Below, in pieces: positions 32,334 through 41,100 of a stretch of 64,000 nt of DNA; position 1 is the first letter of the stretch; every line of letters begins with the position of its first letter. Both the position numbers and the translations under genes were made by a program. The notes under the pieces are model-generated. The model saw only the letters and a list, made by a program, of their open reading frames with translations. It was not told where the DNA came from and ran no database searches. The stretch comes from Lederbergia wuyishanensis (GTDB lineage: Bacteria; Bacillota; Bacilli; Bacillales; Bacillaceae_C): NCBI RefSeq assembly GCF_022900255.1, contig NZ_JALIRM010000006.1, positions 62,001-126,000 of the forward strand, read 5' to 3'.

Positions 32334-32350
32334 TGTTACGCAAATGTAAA
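32334..32350 (+). promoter_or_regulatory. WalR (YycF)-type box
   Basis: TGTTAC (32334-32339), 5 bp, TGTAAA (32345-32350) is an exact match to TGTWAH-N5-TGTWAH, about 110 bp upstream of the NlpC/P60 gene at 32462. WalR control of wall hydrolases is established in B. subtilis and S. aureus. Confidence 0.55.
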
Positions 32351-32461
32351 ATAATCTAATAATTTCCTGTGGTATTATTATCCTAACAAAGATACCAAAA
32401 ATATCTAATAGATAGAGATACTTACAAAAAATAGATTATTTTATCGGGGGAAACTAGTAAA

Positions 32462-32926
32462 ATGTCAACATTAAAGAAGTCGTTGTTGTCGTTACTTGCC
32501 GTAGTCATGTTTGCTGTAATCGCGTTTCAACCAGAGGCAGCTAGTGCAGCTGTAAAAAAACCAACAGCAAGCTCAATCGTTAATCAAGGGAAGAAATACC
32601 TAGGAGTCAGATATGTATATGGCGGTGCAACCCCAAAAGGATTTGACTGCTCAGGATTTACATCTTATACATTTAAGCAACAAGGAATGGCATTACCGCG
32701 AACTGCTGCTGATCAGTACAAAAAAGGAAAATCAGTAAGCAAAAAGGACCTTAAAGCAGGAGACTTAGTATTTTTCAAAACTTCAAGCAAGCCAGTTTCT
32801 CATGTTGGGATATACATTGGAAGCGGGAAGTTTATCCACTCTGCAGGTAAAGGTGTTGCAATCACCAATATTAATGATCCATACTATTGGAAGTCTCGCT
32901 ACGTAGGAGCAAAAAGAGTCTTATAA
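32462..32926 (+). CDS. Secreted NlpC/P60 peptidoglycan endopeptidase (single domain)
   Basis: 154 residues: signal peptide (about 1-30, ASAA) then one NlpC/P60 domain with Cys63 (FDCSGF), His114 (SHVGIYIG) and His126 (FIHSAG). No LysM or other wall-binding domain, unlike its divergent neighbour. ATG behind ATCGGGGG, and a strong terminator follows. Probably regulated with the neighbouring hydrolase. Confidence 0.93.
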   Translation: MSTLKKSLLSLLAVVMFAVIAFQPEAASAAVKKPTASSIVNQGKKYLGVRYVYGGATPKGFDCSGFTSYTFKQQGMALPRTAADQYKKGKSVSKKDLKAGDLVFFKTSSKPVSHVGIYIGSGKFIHSAGKGVAITNINDPYYWKSRYVGAKRVL

Positions 32927-32930
32927 TGAT

Positions 32931-32966
32931 AATCTGCTAGGTACAATGCCTAGCGGATTTTTTGTT
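32931..32966 (+). terminator. Terminator of the NlpC/P60 gene
   Basis: AATCTGCTAGG (32931-32941) pairs with CCTAGCGGATT (32949-32959) with one wobble, followed by TTTTTG. Confidence 0.88.
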
Positions 32967-33440
32967 TTTATAGGAGTTTTGTTTGTTATGTTTAATTATG
33001 TTGGAGTAGGATTGTGTACGGTAGTGTTTGTGAAGACATGTCGGAACATTCAACGTGCCCTTCGCAGTGGAAAAACGGAGTGCAAGGTCACGATAGATTA
33101 ATCTTTTAAAAGCTTGAGAGATTACCTGATTAAATGAATGGCTTAGAGTGCTCTTGCATTAAAAATTTCAGTGTTACGGTCCGATTGAAACGTTAAAAGG
33201 GACGGACTCCATGTTAAAAACTATGCTAGTTGTGCGAATGCCTGCCAAGATACAACCCAGTTTAAAAAATTATCACTGTCCAATTTAAGCATTTAAAAAC
33301 TATGTGCAACAAAAATATGCCCCAGCTGTCCAATTAAAACTCCAAAGCATCTCCAAAGTTAATCCAGCTGACCAGTCAATTAAAACTACGCTACAACCAA
33401 TCCAATAAGTTAACTTAAAATCCATATTCACCCTCGTACC
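32967..33440. other. Repeat-like noncoding stretch upstream of nagA
   Basis: No gene. About 33048-33110 holds TTCAACGTGCCCT and AAGGTCACGAT, resembling the 52-bp repeats at 17.9 kb. Further on, GTC(C)AATT(T)AA recurs at 33278, 33328 and 33375 with roughly 50-bp spacing, and AAAAACTATG recurs near 33216 and 33296. It looks like decayed tandem repeats. Confidence 0.4.
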
Positions 33441-33442
33441 AA

Positions 33443-33471
33443 TTGTCATTACCAGTTGGGAGATTTATAAT
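33443..33471 (+). promoter_or_regulatory. SigA promoter of nagAB
   Basis: TTGTCA (33443-33448), 17 bp, TATAAT (33466-33471), about 47 bp before the nagA start. No nagR gene or clear NagR operator is nearby. Confidence 0.65.
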
Positions 33472-33517
33472 GGAGATAGCTGATGAAAGCGAATGTCTTA
33501 TATGAGAGGTGAATATT

Positions 33518-34669
33518 TTGGAAACGCAAGTCATTATTAATGCCACAATATATCCCGGAGGAACAGAAAGCCCTATACAAAATGGGTTCATTCGGTTTGC
33601 CGAGAAAATAATCCAAATAGGTCAGATGGATTTATACGAAAAACAAGCAGGGGAAATTGTCACGGATGCTGCTGGGAAAATCGTAATTCCTGGAATGATT
33701 GACATCCATATTCACGGAGGCTATGGTGTGGATACGATGGATGCCGATCCTGAGAAGATGCTATTTTTGAGTGAAAAATTGCTATCTGAAGGAGTTACCT
33801 CATTTTTTGCAACGACGATTACGCAAGCTCATGAGAATATTTCAAATGCATTGAAAGCGGTAAAAGTTGCAATGGATCAAGGTTCTTCATCCATTGAAGG
33901 TGTTCATTTGGAGGGACCATTTATTAATGTAAAGCGTGCTGGTGCGCAGCCACCTGAATACATAGTCGATCCAGATATCGAATTATTCTTAAAATGGCAT
34001 GGGGAATCTGGCGAGCAAATCAAGCTTGTAACGTATGCTCCTGAGTTACCTGGCGGAAAAGAATTTGAACAAGTGATGGTTGGCAGGGGAATTGTGCCAT
34101 CTGTTGGACATTCTGATGCAGTGAGAGAAGAGCTTTTAAATAGTGCAGCGACTCATACAACACATTTATATAATGGGATGCGCGGACTTCACCATCGAGA
34201 AGCTGGTGTTGCAGGTCATGCTCTGCTAAAAGAGGATATTCAAGTTGAAATCATTGCTGATGGAATTCATATTACTCCTGACATGATTGACTTGGCATAT
34301 CGAATAAAAGGGGCAGAAAAAATATCTTTGATTTCCGATGCGATGATGGCAAAAGGAATGGTTCCAGGGGAATACGACCTCGGGGGGCAAAAAGTCATTG
34401 TTCATGACGGAGAAGCTCGCCTCGAAAATGGCTCACTCGCAGGAAGTGTTTTGCGAATGGACGATGCATTCCGAAATATCATGAAATTTACTGGATGTTC
34501 GATATCAGAAGCTGTACAAATGACATCTAGCAATCAAGCGCGTGAGTTCGGACTCAAACAAAAAGGATTGCTAGCTCCTGAAAAGGACGCAGATATTGTT
34601 ATCATGGACCAGGATTTTGAAGTAGAGAAAACATACCGACTGGGTGTCGGCTACGAAATAGGGGGATAA
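33518..34669 (+). CDS. nagA: N-acetylglucosamine-6-phosphate deacetylase
   Basis: Removes acetate from GlcNAc-6-P in amino-sugar and wall recycling. 383 residues, amidohydrolase fold. Metal and substrate motifs: DIHIHGGYGVDTMD, EGPFI, SVGHSDA, THLYNGMRGLHHREAG, LISDAMMAKGM. The TTG at 33518 is 6 nt after AGAGGTGA; a GTG at 33509 overlaps that site. It is 2 bp from nagB. Confidence 0.96.
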   Translation: METQVIINATIYPGGTESPIQNGFIRFAEKIIQIGQMDLYEKQAGEIVTDAAGKIVIPGMIDIHIHGGYGVDTMDADPEKMLFLSEKLLSEGVTSFFATTITQAHENISNALKAVKVAMDQGSSSIEGVHLEGPFINVKRAGAQPPEYIVDPDIELFLKWHGESGEQIKLVTYAPELPGGKEFEQVMVGRGIVPSVGHSDAVREELLNSAATHTTHLYNGMRGLHHREAGVAGHALLKEDIQVEIIADGIHITPDMIDLAYRIKGAEKISLISDAMMAKGMVPGEYDLGGQKVIVHDGEARLENGSLAGSVLRMDDAFRNIMKFTGCSISEAVQMTSSNQAREFGLKQKGLLAPEKDADIVIMDQDFEVEKTYRLGVGYEIGG

Positions 34670-34671
34670 AA

Positions 34672-35379
34672 ATGGAGATTATTGTTGTAAAAAATGATCA
34701 AGAAGGCTCAAAAAAAGCATTTGAAATTATAAAGGCTGGACTTGAAAATGGAAATATCAAAACGCTTGGCCTTGCAACAGGGGGAACACCATTAAAATTA
34801 TACGCAGAAATGCGTGAAGCAAAATTGGATGTATCGAATGTTTCAACAGTAAACTTAGATGAGTACGTTGGCTTACCGGCAGATAGTCCACAAAGTTATC
34901 ACTACTATATGGAGCAAGAACTTTTCAGTACTTTAAATTTCAAAGAGACATTTTTACCAAATGGCATGGCAGAAGATTTAGATGCTGAATGTGAACGCTA
35001 CGAACAAATTCTTGCTGATCATCCAGTTGATCTTCAAGTGCTAGGAATCGGAACGAATGCCCATATCGGTTTCAACGAGCCAGGAACATCATTCACTACT
35101 AAAACACATGTAGTTGAACTTACTCAAGAAACGAAAGATGCGAATAAACGTTATTTTGAAAATGAGGAAGACGTACCAACTCATGCTGTATCAATGGGGA
35201 TTGCCTCTATTATGGCTGTAAAAGAAGTTGTATTACTCGCATTCGGCGAATCAAAAGCTGACGCCATCCAACAAATGGTAGAAGGGCCAGTTACCGAAGA
35301 CTGCCCAGCTTCAGTACTTCAAAATCACCCAAAAGTTACTGTTATAGTAGATGAGGCAGCTGCTTCCAAACTGAAATAA
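34672..35379 (+). CDS. nagB: Glucosamine-6-phosphate deaminase
   Basis: Converts GlcN-6-P to fructose-6-P and ammonia. 235 residues. The general-base Asp63 (NLDEYVGLP), GLATGGTP phosphate loop and GIGTNAHIGFNEPG are present. Coupled to nagA. The usual third gene (GntR repressor nagR/yvoA) is missing; a terminator and then a broken acetyltransferase gene follow. Confidence 0.96.
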   Translation: MEIIVVKNDQEGSKKAFEIIKAGLENGNIKTLGLATGGTPLKLYAEMREAKLDVSNVSTVNLDEYVGLPADSPQSYHYYMEQELFSTLNFKETFLPNGMAEDLDAECERYEQILADHPVDLQVLGIGTNAHIGFNEPGTSFTTKTHVVELTQETKDANKRYFENEEDVPTHAVSMGIASIMAVKEVVLLAFGESKADAIQQMVEGPVTEDCPASVLQNHPKVTVIVDEAAASKLK

Positions 35380-35452
35380 TTGGGGACGGGTCCAAAAGGG
35401 ACAGGTTCAATGGGGGAAATTGAAATAATTGGTTAGGACAGTATTACAAACA

Positions 35453-35492
35453 GGAGTGTAAAATCATTATGATTTTACACTCCTTTTCTTTA
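35453..35492 (+). terminator. Terminator of nagAB
   Basis: GGAGTGTAAAATCA (35453-35466) pairs with TGATTTTACACTCC (35470-35483) across a 3-nt loop, followed by TTTTCTTTATT. Confidence 0.92.
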
Positions 35493-35510
35493 TTAAGGGG
35501 AGGAATACTG

Positions 35511-35940
35511 TTGAATTTGGAAATTGTTAGAGCGACCACTGCCAATGCTGACACAATTACACATTTTTACCCAAGTCGGAGAAGAAAAGGTCATAATTAA
35601 TGAAAAATTTTTCGAATAAGAAGAGAGTATTTTGCTCATTGCTTTTGCGGATAATGTAACTTGTGGTCTTGTGTACGGCTATATATTATCGCCAATTAAA
35701 AGGAATACACCAAAAATGTTTTTATATTCCATTGATGTACTGCCAGAATATCAAAATAAAGGAATAGGCTAAGCGCTCATTGAAAGTTTAAAAGAATTTG
35801 CTAGGCAAAAAAACTGCTTTGAAATGTTTGGATTAACGAATGTGTCCAACACAATAGCAAAAAACTATATGAGCGACAGATGGAATCCGAGTAAATCAAG
35901 ATGATCTTATGTACATTTATCCCTTTCATCATGAAAAAAT
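35511..35940 (+). pseudogene. Decayed GNAT acetyltransferase gene (AAC(3)-I-like)
   Basis: An AAGGGGAGG site precedes a TTG at 35511. The frame reads NLEIVRATTANADTITHF, then shifts near 35562-35570. It continues TQVGEEKVIINEKFFE, hits TAA at 35617, then FLYSIDVLPEYQNKGIG with TAA at 35770, and shifts again near 35885 to DDLMYIYPFHHEK. The pieces match GNAT motif A and the FxLTNxSN region of AAC(3)-I-type enzymes. At least two frameshifts and two stops make it non-functional. Confidence 0.85.
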
Positions 35941-35942
35941 AG

Positions 35943-35967
35943 GAAGAGCGCTAGATAAGCGCTCTTC
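35943..35967. other. Perfect hairpin at the end of the acetyltransferase pseudogene
   Basis: GAAGAGCGCT (35943-35952) and AGCGCTCTTC (35958-35967) with a 5-nt loop. No U run follows; probably the remnant of its terminator. Confidence 0.5.
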
Positions 35968-36103
35968 GGTGTTAGGCAAGAGAATGGACCCCTATGGGGG
36001 AGGTAAGTTCCTGCGTTGTTTCGGTCATGACATTAGCTACTTTTTAAGGCCGTTACTTACGTTTCACTAGCTAGTGTTGGGGTTCGAAAGTTAGAGAACC
36101 ACC

Positions 36104-36232
36104 TTAGTAAACAAATGCTGTTCCGACAATGATTAATAGAATGAAAAGCACAACGATTAAGGCAAAATTGAATCCGTAGCCGCCGCCGTAGCCATAACCA
36201 TAACCGCCAAAACCACAACATCTACCGAACAT
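36104..36232 (-). CDS. YjcZ-family sporulation peptide
   Basis: 42 residues: a Gly/Tyr-rich N-terminus ([16 protein letters not shown]) and a C-terminal membrane helix ([20 protein letters not shown]), the hallmark of YjcZ-type small sporulation proteins. A strong AAAGGTGGTGG site precedes the ATG at 36232. Expected to be made late in sporulation; the molecular role is unknown. Confidence 0.88.
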   Translation of the reverse strand: MFGRCCGFGGYGYGYGGGYGFNFALIVVLFILLIIVGTAFVY

Positions 36233-36342
36233 AACACCACCACCTTTCGAATGGTTAATAACATATTATGTAGGTTGTGAAGAAACGAACTAGGGATTAG
36301 CGGACAATATGTGAAATGGTTGTTTTCATTAGATGGAGTGGT

Positions 36343-36735
36343 TCAATTTAAAATAGCAATGACCATATTTCCAACCCAAACAGCCACTAAGATCCAAATG
36401 AAGATAAAGAGAATACCTATAAACCAATTCTTTCTTTTACTAACCTTTTTCAATTCGCCCGCTATTTGTCGCTTTTCCTTAATGACTTGAGGAGGGATTA
36501 GTTTGAGCGCAAGTGAAATACCCAGCGGAACTAAAATTAAGTCATCTAGATAACCTAAAACAGGGATAAAGTCGGGAATTAAATCAATTGGACTAAAGGC
36601 ATATGCTACAACACAAATGGCAAAGGCTTTAGCATACCATGGTGTCCTGTCGTCCTTGTACGACAAATAAATTACGAATAACTCTTGTTTCATTTTCTTG
36701 GCAAAATTTTTTAACTGACCTATACGTTTTTTCAT
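36343..36735 (-). CDS. DUF1232 (YkvA-like) membrane protein
   Basis: 130 residues. The DUF1232 core WYAKAFAICVVAYAFSPIDLIPDFIPVLGYLDDLILVPL is clear (33-71), followed by a basic region and a second membrane helix near the C-terminus (about 106-127). Function unknown. Not obviously in an operon. Confidence 0.85.
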   Translation of the reverse strand: MKKRIGQLKNFAKKMKQELFVIYLSYKDDRTPWYAKAFAICVVAYAFSPIDLIPDFIPVLGYLDDLILVPLGISLALKLIPPQVIKEKRQIAGELKKVSKRKNWFIGILFIFIWILVAVWVGNMVIAILN

Positions 36736-36811
36736 AGAAATGAATCCACCATTCTAAATAATTAAACTCTCTAAAATCATATATCGTCCAATTAAAGCAA
36801 ATCAACCTTGG

Positions 36812-36837
36812 GTTTAAATCCTCCTGTTAACAGGTAT
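36812..36837 (+). promoter_or_regulatory. SigB-type general stress promoter
   Basis: GTTTAA (36812-36817), 14 bp, AGGTAT (36832-36837) closely fits the SigB consensus GTTTAA-N12-15-GGGTAT. Transcription would start near 36844, just before the AAAGGAGGG site of the channel gene. The spacer includes the palindrome CCTGTTAACAGG (36823-36834). Confidence 0.6.
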
Positions 36838-36869
36838 AGAAAAAGTGATTAACAAAAGGAGGGTTTCGA

Positions 36870-38513
36870 ATGCCGTTTGATTCAAGCTACAATTGGGCCT
36901 CTATTTACATAGCGAAACTACCTAATCTGCTATGGGCTCTTATCGTATTGCTAATCGGTTGGATTATTGCAAAGGCCATAGGAAAAGCGGTCGAAAAAGT
37001 ATTGAAAAAAACAAACTGGGATGAGAAGCTTTTCACAGATCGTCATCCTGACGGAACGGCTAAACCAGTAAGGCGTGTCAACTCGAATGAACTTATTGGA
37101 AAAATCGTTTATTACATCTTGCTTGTGCTCGTCTTCATCTTATTTTTCCACATGTTGAACCTTGGTGCGGTCACTTCCCCATTCCTTGGAATGTTCGGAA
37201 CGATGCTTGCATTCATCCCTGCGATTTTAAAAGCGGGACTCATTCTCCTTCTAGCCTATGTAATTGCTACACTTTTAAAAATGCTCATTATTAAAGGCGG
37301 AGAAAAAGCCAAAGTAGCTTCTATGATGCAAAGAATAAACGTGGCTGATTCAGAGGCAGATAGTCATAAATTTCTTTATACTGCTGGAAAAATTGTATTT
37401 TATTTAGTTATGCTTCTGTTCATTCCGGGTGTGCTTGCGGCACTAAATATTCATGGTGTTTCAGGTCCTTTCGGAGGAATGCTTGAAAATATTCTTGGTT
37501 TCATTCCGAAACTGATGGCTGCAGCACTCATTCTTCTAGTTGGATGGCTAGTAGCAAAAATCATTCGTGACCTTGTTACAGGATTACTAAAAACGGTCGG
37601 GACTGAAAAGCTGGCTGCGCGACTCGGTCTTCAAAAATTACTAGGAAATACATCACTTTCTTCTATTATTGGGACAATCGTCTTCGTGCTTATCATGATT
37701 CCAATTGTCATTTCAGCGTTGGATCAACTCGATATTCGTGCCATCACTGACCCGGCAATCGCTATGCTGAATGATATTATGACGATGATTCCGAACATAG
37801 TTGTTGCAATCCTTCTAATTGGTGCAAGCATATGGTTAGGAAAATGGGTGCGCCATATAGTAGCGGAACTTTTACAAAGAGTTGGATTTGATTCATTGAC
37901 TCGCAACCTAGCGATAGGGAACTGGAAGCCTGGTGCGAGCGGGATGCTAATGTCCGAACTAGTTGGATATATTGCCCAAATTCTCATCGTCTTTCTCATC
38001 ACGATTGAAGCTTTGAACTTGATAAAACTAGATTTCCTAGTCTTGATGCTAACTGCCATAACTGCTTATATACCACAAGTATTAGCCTCGGTTATCATAT
38101 TGGCGTTAGGGCTTATCATCGCAAATATTGTTGAAAAAGTATTATCCAATGTTTTAACAGGTCCGAGCTTTAAACTAATTACGGCCGTCGCAAAATATGC
38201 GATTATTGCGCTCGCTGTTTTCATGGCACTCGATCAACTAGGAGTGGCCGCATCAATCGTCAACTCAGCGTTCATTCTAATTTTAGGCGGGCTGGCTTTA
38301 GCCTTTGGCTTATCTTTCGGACTCGGAGGAAAAGAATTTGCCAAAAACTATTTAGCTAAGCTGGATAAAACGATTGAACAGACGGAAGTCGATACAACGA
38401 AAAAGCCACGAACAATGAATCCTGGCCAACAGAATGAAATAATGGATCCAACTAAAAATCAAGATTTTAGAGATGACAGAGGTCCAGAAGATTCCTGGCC
38501 GCCGAAGCAATAA
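36870..38513 (+). CDS. Mechanosensitive ion channel-like protein with repeated TM-helix motifs
   Basis: 547 residues with about 11 membrane helices, made of four or five related units of an amphipathic helix plus gating-like helix (ILLLIGWIIAKAIGK, LILLVGWLVAKIIRD, ILLIGASIWLGKWVR, IILALGLIIANIVEK). This is the conserved TM-helix family related to small-conductance MS channels. A final Gly/Ala-rich helix (LALAFGLSFGLGGKEFA) resembles the MscS pore-lining segment. The C-terminal tail (about 510-547) is charged and hydrophilic. ATG after AAAGGAGGG. A SigB-type promoter suggests osmotic or general stress induction. Confidence 0.85.
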   Translation: MPFDSSYNWASIYIAKLPNLLWALIVLLIGWIIAKAIGKAVEKVLKKTNWDEKLFTDRHPDGTAKPVRRVNSNELIGKIVYYILLVLVFILFFHMLNLGAVTSPFLGMFGTMLAFIPAILKAGLILLLAYVIATLLKMLIIKGGEKAKVASMMQRINVADSEADSHKFLYTAGKIVFYLVMLLFIPGVLAALNIHGVSGPFGGMLENILGFIPKLMAAALILLVGWLVAKIIRDLVTGLLKTVGTEKLAARLGLQKLLGNTSLSSIIGTIVFVLIMIPIVISALDQLDIRAITDPAIAMLNDIMTMIPNIVVAILLIGASIWLGKWVRHIVAELLQRVGFDSLTRNLAIGNWKPGASGMLMSELVGYIAQILIVFLITIEALNLIKLDFLVLMLTAITAYIPQVLASVIILALGLIIANIVEKVLSNVLTGPSFKLITAVAKYAIIALAVFMALDQLGVAASIVNSAFILILGGLALAFGLSFGLGGKEFAKNYLAKLDKTIEQTEVDTTKKPRTMNPGQQNEIMDPTKNQDFRDDRGPEDSWPPKQ

Positions 38514-38562
38514 AAAAAGCCGACACTCCTCCTAAGATGAGATGGGTGTCGGCTTTTTTTTC
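38514..38562 (+). terminator. Terminator of the MS channel gene
   Basis: AAAAAGCCGACAC (38514-38526) pairs with GTGTCGGCTTTTT (38546-38558), with further T after. Confidence 0.92.
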
Positions 38563-38785
38563 TATAGCTAAAGTCTGCTAAGTGTCGCGTAAGATATTTC
38601 TATTATTGTCGGTTGTCAATGACCAAATAGGCAGTAAAGGTCTCCAAATTTCCTATAAGATGTTTTTATTGTCGTGACAAGAAACACTTACCGTAAAGGG
38701 GGAGGCTAGATAGTTAGTTATCGTATTTGGTGCTCTATTTTAATATTACAGAATTTAAAGCTTGCCTGCACACTTACCAAGGAAT

Positions 38786-40222
38786 CTACCTTTGTAACAC
38801 TCCAACCAATACGTATTTCAATTTTTTTCGGAAGCTTGCTTTTTCCCATTCATTTAAAATAAATTTCCCACCTTTATATGGGGTGATAAATGGGCCGGGT
38901 ACGTCTATTTCATTCGGATGGGTTGCATATAACTCGCCGAGCTCAGCACCGGTTTTAATTTCCTCCCGCTGTTCGACTTGTAAGCCTAGTTCCACGACTC
39001 TCTTTTCAACGAGTCCTTCGCGGTTTAAAATCCATAAATATGAACGTTCATCTTTATTCAAAATGTGATTCGAACGAACGACGGGAACATTCAGTGCTTC
39101 GTCCACTACTATATCTGCATGAACGTGGTAGCCAGCGTACAATGTCGAATCTCCTTTATTCAATACCGTATCTTTTTCATCTATATCCTCATCCACGTCG
39201 TTAAGAACAGCATCTTCTTCATCAATATCTTCATCCTCGTTCATCAAAACGGCATCATTATCTTCTGATACGGTATTTTCATCATATAGGTCAGCATCAT
39301 TTTCACCCAGAACGACATCTTCTTCACCCAAAACAACAGTAAAAGGATAAAGGCTTGTCCTTTCAACAGCAGCACGTTCAGCGGGGAGCTCGCTCACCAT
39401 ACCGACTTGCCCTGCAAGGCTATCTTCCAATAAGTCAGAATGAATATCAACACGCATGCCTTCTTCGACTTCTCTGACTTCTTTTTCACTCAAAGTCCCC
39501 TCGACAAAGAGATCATCTGATACAATCGTTATGACAGGGTTATTTAGTTCATATGAAATGTCTTCCACGATTCCTTCGTAGGGACTTAACATTGTTAGGC
39601 CGCTGCGCCCACTTTCCACTACACTTCTCTGTTCCTCATACATATCAATTTCAAAATCGACTTTTTCCAATTCTAATTTTTTTTCGGCGATGGATTGATC
39701 AATTTCACGAAGTTCTCTCGCTTGCCTTGCGGTTTCTATGCTGGAAACTGCATCGATGACAGCTTCTATTTCAGAATCTCCAGCAAAAACGGATCTCGTA
39801 TTCACTCTGTTTCCAGGTAGCGAAGTTTTTTTTCTCTCTAAATCTCTCACAAACACTTCGATGCTCTTTTTTTCCTTTTCTAAACGCTTTATTTCTGCAT
39901 CAAGCAATGCAATCTGTCCATCCAGATCCTCCGTGCCATATTCAAATAAAGGAGTACCGTTTTCTACCTTGTCCCCTTTATCCACTAAAAATTCCTTAAA
40001 TGTAACATTCGAATCAATAAAAATTGGTTGTCTTTCTGATGGGGCAACGACACCTTCAGTACGCACCACATCTACCAAATCGCCAGCCGTTAGCTCCTTC
40101 CAACTCGAAATATAATTCAATCTATCGGCTTTGGTACTATTTTTCCCTAGTAAAAAGAGATTGATAGAAAAGACTAGCACTACAATTGCAAACACAAGAA
40201 ACCGACGCCAACGCTCTTTCAA
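38786..40222 (-). CDS. Membrane-fusion efflux adaptor (HlyD/YknX-like) with acidic repeat insert
   Basis: 478 residues: N-terminal membrane anchor (about 8-27), a biotinyl-lipoyl half (VDKGDKVENGTPLFEY), a long coiled-coil hairpin (about 100-205), the second lipoyl half (LSPYEGIVEDI), and a beta-barrel region. About residues 299-362 are an Asp/Glu-rich insert with two DEDIDE-type repeats (DEDIDEEDAVLN, DEDIDEKDTVLN). No ABC or RND partner lies in this operon; the gene upstream is a Yip1-like membrane protein 16 bp away. Confidence 0.8.
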   Translation of the reverse strand: MKERWRRFLVFAIVVLVFSINLFLLGKNSTKADRLNYISSWKELTAGDLVDVVRTEGVVAPSERQPIFIDSNVTFKEFLVDKGDKVENGTPLFEYGTEDLDGQIALLDAEIKRLEKEKKSIEVFVRDLERKKTSLPGNRVNTRSVFAGDSEIEAVIDAVSSIETARQARELREIDQSIAEKKLELEKVDFEIDMYEEQRSVVESGRSGLTMLSPYEGIVEDISYELNNPVITIVSDDLFVEGTLSEKEVREVEEGMRVDIHSDLLEDSLAGQVGMVSELPAERAAVERTSLYPFTVVLGEEDVVLGENDADLYDENTVSEDNDAVLMNEDEDIDEEDAVLNDVDEDIDEKDTVLNKGDSTLYAGYHVHADIVVDEALNVPVVRSNHILNKDERSYLWILNREGLVEKRVVELGLQVEQREEIKTGAELGELYATHPNEIDVPGPFITPYKGGKFILNEWEKASFRKKLKYVLVGVLQR

Positions 40223-40238
40223 CGAACATCACCACGCT

Positions 40239-40901
40239 TTATAAAATGGTTTTGAAATTGATATAAGCAAAAACTGCGGTCAAGGACCAAAAAAACAGAT
40301 TAATTATAATGACTAACAACACGCTCTTTACACTCGACAACGAGATTAATGTTCGTACGCCTTTATATTGCACGACGGCTGCCCAAATTTTTAAAAAGGA
40401 AATCGCTCCACATAAATAAATGACAAAATCTGATTTCGTTATGTATTGTGCAATCACACCGAAAGAAAGCGGAGAAGAATACCAAGGTAAATTAAAAAAA
40501 ACGGCTAGAATGATATATGTAATTTGTTCTACTAATAAAATAGGTAAACTAATGACTTGGATAACAACAAATTTTTTATAAAACGTATCGGAAAATGTCC
40601 AATAAAAAAGAGCGGGTAAATAAATAATAACAAATGCGTAAAGTAAACCAAGTAACAATCGGCCAATGACAAAATAACTTTTTACGGCTTCGTACTGAAC
40701 ATTAGAAGATCTTGCTAGTTCAGGGGAAATTACGTGCGAACCAATTCCAAACAAGCCAGAGATAAAGAAAACAACCGCACTTGATAAAAAAAGCCAAAAC
40801 AGACGGATGTTCAACCCGTATATCGATTCAGCCTTTTGTAATTGAAATAAAGTTCTATTATAAAAAAATAATCCTTTGGAAATATTTGTTTGATAGATCA
40901 A
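40239..40901 (-). CDS. Yip1-like multi-pass membrane protein
   Basis: 220 residues with five or six membrane helices (about 32-52, 76-100, 112-134, 158-173, 190-215). The pattern resembles Yip1-domain proteins encoded next to efflux adaptors in Bacillales. First gene of the pair with the HlyD-like adaptor. The assignment rests on topology and context only. Confidence 0.6.
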   Translation of the reverse strand: MIYQTNISKGLFFYNRTLFQLQKAESIYGLNIRLFWLFLSSAVVFFISGLFGIGSHVISPELARSSNVQYEAVKSYFVIGRLLLGLLYAFVIIYLPALFYWTFSDTFYKKFVVIQVISLPILLVEQITYIILAVFFNLPWYSSPLSFGVIAQYITKSDFVIYLCGAISFLKIWAAVVQYKGVRTLISLSSVKSVLLVIIINLFFWSLTAVFAYINFKTIL

Positions 40902-41042
40902 TAGGAAATCACCTGCTTTATTAGCTCTCTCATATAATATTAACCCATTTTTCTACATAAAAGCCATGAAAAGTCTCCTAACTTTTACAATAAAGCAACT
41001 TTCTGCCTAAATAAGCAGTACATGCATACGTTTTCCTCCGTT

Positions 41043-41071
41043 TTGCATATATGGGTATTTTTTACTATAAT
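41043..41071 (+). promoter_or_regulatory. SigA promoter of the 142-residue orphan gene
   Basis: TTGCAT (41043-41048), 17 bp, TATAAT (41066-41071), about 30 bp before the start codon. Confidence 0.65.
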
Positions 41072-41100
41072 GGTGATATTACTTGTATGGGGGGAGCTTT

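Noticed and set aside
39065-40115. Several plus-strand frames opposite the efflux adaptor gene
   Set aside because: They are antisense shadows of a gene with acidic repeats and lack start signals.
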